From assembly GCA_050011095.1 (NCBI GenBank), contig JBEKJU010000052.1, forward strand, positions 1-16,468: DNA of 16,468 bases, given 5' to 3'. This DNA comes from JBEKJU01 sp050011095. Its GTDB lineage: Bacteria > Desulfobacterota > Syntrophorhabdia > Syntrophorhabdales > WCHB1-27. Numbering within the stretch: position 1 is the first letter of the stretch; every line of letters starts with the position of its first letter. Shown here in pieces: positions 13,826 through 16,468 of this stretch. The notes under the pieces are model-generated. The model saw only the letters and a list, made by a program, of their open reading frames with translations. It was not told the origin of the DNA and did no database searches. Made by a program: the position numbers and the translations under genes.

Positions 13826-15223
13826 TCACTTTTTCCTGTGCCGTTTCCTCCCTACCGCTGTATTACCGCTGTAGTCTCCAGCAGCAGCTTCCTCGTTGCG
13901 CTTCAAACTTAACACGTTTATCTTCTTGGTCCCCGGCATAGCGATGGCTACATACCTTTTTGCCATCTTAGGGGTAGTGTGCCCGAGCGCCGCCTGAATA
14001 TCAAATATGTCGGCCCCCTTCCTCGCCATGAGCGTGGCTGCACTATGTCGTGTAGCGTCATACATACGGATCTTCTTGTCGAGACCCATAGCTGCCCTGA
14101 TCTTTTCCCACAGGTAGGTTAAGTCATCCTGGGTATAGTGGTCTCCGTCGTAGGGGCGCGGTAACAACCAGTCTTCATCCGATCCCTCGCTTTTACGCCA
14201 TACGATCCAGTCTGCTATCTCTGGATGTATAGCTACACAGTAAGATTCGCTTTTTTGCCCCTTCCTCTTGGGTTTCAGCTCTTCCCTGGAGAAGTGATGA
14301 TCGATCAGAATATTACCCGATTCAAGATCTACCTGCTGCAATTTTATAGCTCTGGCTTCCCCTGGCCTGACAGGCGTAAGTATGAGGAACGCGAGGAAGG
14401 GCCGATCATCCACGGGGCAATACACATGTATCACGTCCTTTAGTTGATTCTCGCTCAATACCGCAAGCTCGGGATCTGGCACGTCAATTTTTATGAAACG
14501 AGGAACGTGGTCAATTAGTCCACGCTCCTCGCACCAATTCAAAAACACTCGGAAATTGTAGAAGTACAGTGCCCTCGTAGCCATATGTTTGGGCCCAGAC
14601 CACATTTTTTCCAGGTGATATAGATATTCCGAGTTTACATGGTTTTTGCGGATTTCCCTTACGTCGAAATCGCCCCAATAATCCTTATGGACTCTGACAT
14701 ACGCGCGGTAATTGTGTACGTATGACACGGCTATCGCGCTGATTTTCACCTCCAAGAACCTATCGAGGAGAACCGAACAGTAAAAATCTTTTTTCCTGGA
14801 CTTCTTCCATGCCGTAGGATCAAACTTGCCCGCTATAATTTCGCGGCTGATCTCTTCCTGTGCAATTTGCGCGCGGTGGAAAGAATCTATCGGCATCCCC
14901 GACTTATCACTGTAGATCCTTACCTGCCCTTCTCCTTTTCCCGGGATAGGCGTCCAGTAGACGTCTATCAAGTATCTTGTAGGCACCGTCTGGTGTTCCG
15001 GACAGTAAAATCCGAGCGGATGGACGTAGACGAAAGGCTTATTACACTTACCGATCACGTTGCCCTTTTCGTCGCGCAGCACAAAGGGGCATTTTTGCTC
15101 AGTGTATATGCTGCCTTTCATGAGGATTTCCCGTTTTGGCTTGCCCACGAGCATAGCGGAAATCTGCTCGAGTGTCAAGCCAGACATCGCGAGTGTTGCA
15201 AAAGATAGATCGATTTTTTCCAA
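13826..15223 (-). CDS. Tyrosine recombinase (phage-type integrase) with an N-terminal Cys/His module
   Basis: The gene encodes 465 residues. The C-terminal catalytic domain (about 255-430) shows Arg286 (TPVRPGEARA), Arg392 (ATRHSAAT), His415 (LGHTT) and the nucleophile Tyr424 (AKRYV). The position three before Arg392, normally His, is Asp389. A helical core-binding domain spans about 145-240. The N-terminal 90 residues carry C45, C60, C74 and H77, spaced like a zinc-binding module, an unusual addition for an integrase. It should catalyse site-specific integration or excision of a mobile element. Start is TTG at 15223, chosen because of the GGAGGTG ribosome-binding site (15229-15235). That site lies in a 12-bp hairpin. 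The region is more AT-rich than rnr or the Mo operon, consistent with transfer. It lies nine bases upstream of the DUF355 gene. Confidence 0.92.
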   Translation of the reverse strand: MEKIDLSFATLAMSGLTLEQISAMLVGKPKREILMKGSIYTEQKCPFVLRDEKGNVIGKCNKPFVYVHPLGFYCPEHQTVPTRYLIDVYWTPIPGKGEGQVRIYSDKSGMPIDSFHRAQIAQEEISREIIAGKFDPTAWKKSRKKDFYCSVLLDRFLEVKISAIAVSYVHNYRAYVRVHKDYWGDFDVREIRKNHVNSEYLYHLEKMWSGPKHMATRALYFYNFRVFLNWCEERGLIDHVPRFIKIDVPDPELAVLSENQLKDVIHVYCPVDDRPFLAFLILTPVRPGEARAIKLQQVDLESGNILIDHHFSREELKPKRKGQKSESYCVAIHPEIADWIVWRKSEGSDEDWLLPRPYDGDHYTQDDLTYLWEKIRAAMGLDKKIRMYDATRHSAATLMARKGADIFDIQAALGHTTPKMAKRYVAIAMPGTKKINVLSLKRNEEAAAGDYSGNTAVGRKRHRKK

Positions 15224-15411
15224 GATACACCTCCAAGCTTGTTTGAAGGTGTATTACTTGCTGGCATTTAGGCGTTTTCTGTGCCGAACAGATAGCACAA
15301 AAAAACCCGGGGCAGCTTGGAGGCCAAACCAGGGGGTATATCGAGAAGATCACGGAAGCATCTATCACAAAGTAACTTGACCACATACTGTACTTAAGCT
15401 GATGTACATGC
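15224..15411. other. Divergent region between integrase and transposase relic
   Basis: Beyond the integrase hairpin (15225-15254) there is a second dyad, TGTGC (15280-15284) with GCACA (15295-15299), flanked by T-rich and A-rich runs. A GC-rich patch follows (15308-15345), which read leftward ends in CCCCGGGTTTTTTT and could weakly terminate leftward transcription. A TTGACC at 15377-15382 is a possible -35 box for the transposase, with no good -10. The left end of the insertion sequence must lie here, but I cannot place its terminal repeat. Confidence 0.4.
15225..15254 (-). promoter_or_regulatory. Hairpin sequestering the integrase ribosome-binding site
   Basis: In the leftward mRNA, ATACACCTTCAA (15254-15243) pairs with TTGGAGGTGTAT (15236-15225) over 12 positions, one of them G-U, around the six-base loop ACAAGC. 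The 3' arm contains the whole ribosome-binding site GGAGGTG and ends one base before the TTG start codon. Folding would block translation initiation. As DNA, the same dyad could be an operator. Confidence 0.65.
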
Positions 15412-16331
15412 ATGAGCGAAGAACATATTCAGAAACGATTAGGTTTGATGGAACCGTTTCTGAATGAGAGGCAGCGACGGATTCTTGCTGCTGCAGAAGC
15501 AGAGACCTTGGGCCAGGGAGGGGTTTCTATCGTGGCCCGAGCCACAGGATTGTCCAGAAACACTATTATGGCGGGGCGTCTGGATATCAGGGAACAAAGC
15601 TCGTCCGTAGTGAAAGAGGCAGGCCGTATCCGTAGTCCCGGTGGCGGGAGAAAGAGAACGGTTCAGAAGGACCCGACTCTTGAGAAGGATCTATAAACAT
15701 TGATCGAGCCCGCTACCCGCGGCGATCCAGAATCATCTCTTCGCTGGACGTGCAAGAGCGTTAGAAAACTCGCAGGCGAACTCAACCGGATGGGACATAC
15801 GACCAGCCATCGCATGGTGGCCGAACTTTTGAAGCACATGGGATACAGCCTCCAGGCAAACCGGAAGACCATCGAAGGCAGTTCGCACCCGGACCGGGAT
15901 ACGCAATTTGAGCACATCTACGAGAAGATCAAGGCGTTTCGGGAAGACGGGCAGCCTGTTATCTCCGTTGACACCAAAAAAAAGGAGCTTATCGGGAACT
16001 ACGGGAACGAGGGACGTGAATGGCAGCCCAAGGGGCAGCCTGAAAAAGTCCTTGTCCGCGATTTTTCATCCCTCAGGGAGGGAAAGGCCAATCCCTACGG
16101 CGTCTACGCCTCGTTCACAATACGGGCCGGGTAAACGTAGGCGTCGATCACGATACGGCTGCCTTCGCGGTCGAATCCATCCGTCGCTGGTGGCTCACCA
16201 TGGGAAGTCAGGTCTACCCCGGAGCATCTCATGTGCTTATCACCGCGGACAGCGGGGGAAGCAACGGCGTCAGGCTCAGGCTTTGGAAGACTGAGCTTCA
16301 GAAATTCAGTAATGAAGCCGGATTGTCCATC
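15412..16331 (+). pseudogene. ISAzo13-family transposase, broken
   Basis: The translation follows the ISAzo13 family from its N-terminus: NERQRRILAAAEAETLGQGG, VARATGLSRNTI, PGGGRKR, then TRGDPESSLRWTCKSVRKLA, GYSLQANRKTIEG, HPDRDTQFEHI, SVDTKKKELIGN and NPYGVY. Two lesions are visible. First, TAA at 15694-15696 interrupts the frame where the family normally has Glu (KDL-stop-TLIEP), most simply GAA to TAA. Second, about one base is missing between 16107 and 16119: the frame 15700-16134 runs into a stop, while family sequence resumes in another frame as NTGRVNVGVDHDTA, FAVESIRRWW and TADSGGSNG. Two DDE aspartates remain (SVDTKKKE, TADSGG). Similarity stops after NEAGLS near 16331, before the family's catalytic Glu region. 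It cannot encode an intact transposase. No strong ribosome-binding site precedes 15412. Confidence 0.85.
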
Positions 16332-16468
16332 ATCAGAAGGACCCTCGATGATTCCCCGGCGTATTCCTATTTCATCAGCAATGCGGGCTTGAGCGCCCGC
16401 CTCAAACTCTTTGTATGGCTGAGCGGCATTCGCTGGGCCATCGAGCAGTGTTTTGAGGAAACGAAAAC
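16332..16468 (+). pseudogene. C-terminal fragment of an IS701/IS4-like transposase, fused to the ISAzo13 relic
   Basis: From about 16332 the same open frame changes family. It reads IRRTLDD, then AYSYFISNAGL, then FVWLSGIRWAIEQCFEETK up to the window edge. The RWAIEQCFEETK motif is the C-terminal catalytic-Glu region of IS701/IS4-like DDE transposases. The N-terminal two thirds of that protein are absent, so this is a fragment joined in frame to the ISAzo13 relic by deletion or recombination. It continues beyond the window. The family assignment rests on motif recognition from memory. Confidence 0.7.

Larger units (their letters stand above)
13826..16468. mobile_element. Left part of a probable integrated element or insertion hotspot
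   Basis: An integrase gene, then transposase debris of two families, begin abruptly beside the DUF355 gene, with a fall in GC content at the same point. Integrases commonly lie next to one end of their element, so an attachment site may lie near 13817-13830, with the rest of the element to the right of the window. No second attachment site is visible here, so the boundary is inference. Confidence 0.5.

Noticed and set aside
1..16468. CRISPR array or toxin-antitoxin or defence cluster
   Set aside because: No regularly spaced direct repeats were seen, and no gene pair shows toxin-antitoxin or defence-family motifs.

Overview
The window looks like chromosomal DNA of a GC-rich anaerobic bacterium, most plausibly a deltaproteobacterium of the syntrophic, aromatics-degrading kind. 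This is an inference from gene content: a molybdenum hydroxylase operon of the 4-hydroxybenzoyl-CoA reductase type, a DUF355 adenosine-specific kinase, a sirtuin, a DUF493 protein, an ISAzo13-type transposase relic, and an interspersed palindrome of the 'cattcccgc...gcgggac' type. No rRNA, tRNA or CRISPR array was seen.

Layout. (1) Bases 1-1640 are an AT-richer, gene-poor accessory stretch. It holds a possible gene start running off the left edge, a strong leftward terminator, one small membrane-anchored protein gene, and a perfect 19-bp inverted repeat flanking that gene. (2) Bases 1638-6476 hold a leftward operon: an IclR-family regulator, then the [2Fe-2S], molybdopterin and FAD/[4Fe-4S] subunits of a xanthine-oxidase-family enzyme in the order used by hcrCAB/hbaBCD. 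A good sigma70 promoter and an inverted repeat lie upstream, and a palindromic element sits just after the last stop. (3) Bases 6563-8110 encode an exported protein of unknown function. It converges on rnr (RNase R), with patB (PLP C-S lyase) upstream of rnr on the same strand. (4) Bases 11854-13258 run rightward: a sirtuin deacylase and a DUF493 protein, each with a recognisable promoter. (5) Bases 13331-16468 hold a leftward DUF355 gene, a tyrosine recombinase ending 9 bp upstream of it, and rightward transposase debris running off the right edge.

How the genes work together. The regulator and the three enzyme subunits form one functional unit: an electron-transferring Mo enzyme that probably removes a hydroxyl from, or hydroxylates, an aromatic-CoA or aldehyde-like substrate, under control of an effector-sensing IclR protein. 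The middle genes are mostly unrelated housekeeping genes. The right end looks like the left edge of an integrated element. Its integrase starts at TTG and carries a hairpin that would hide its ribosome-binding site. The transposase debris is a chimera: an ISAzo13-type gene with a stop and a frameshift, fused in frame to the C-terminal part of an IS701/IS4-like transposase. I found no clearly new multi-gene system. The best leads are the integrase control hairpin, the 19-bp inverted repeat pair and the chimeric transposase.
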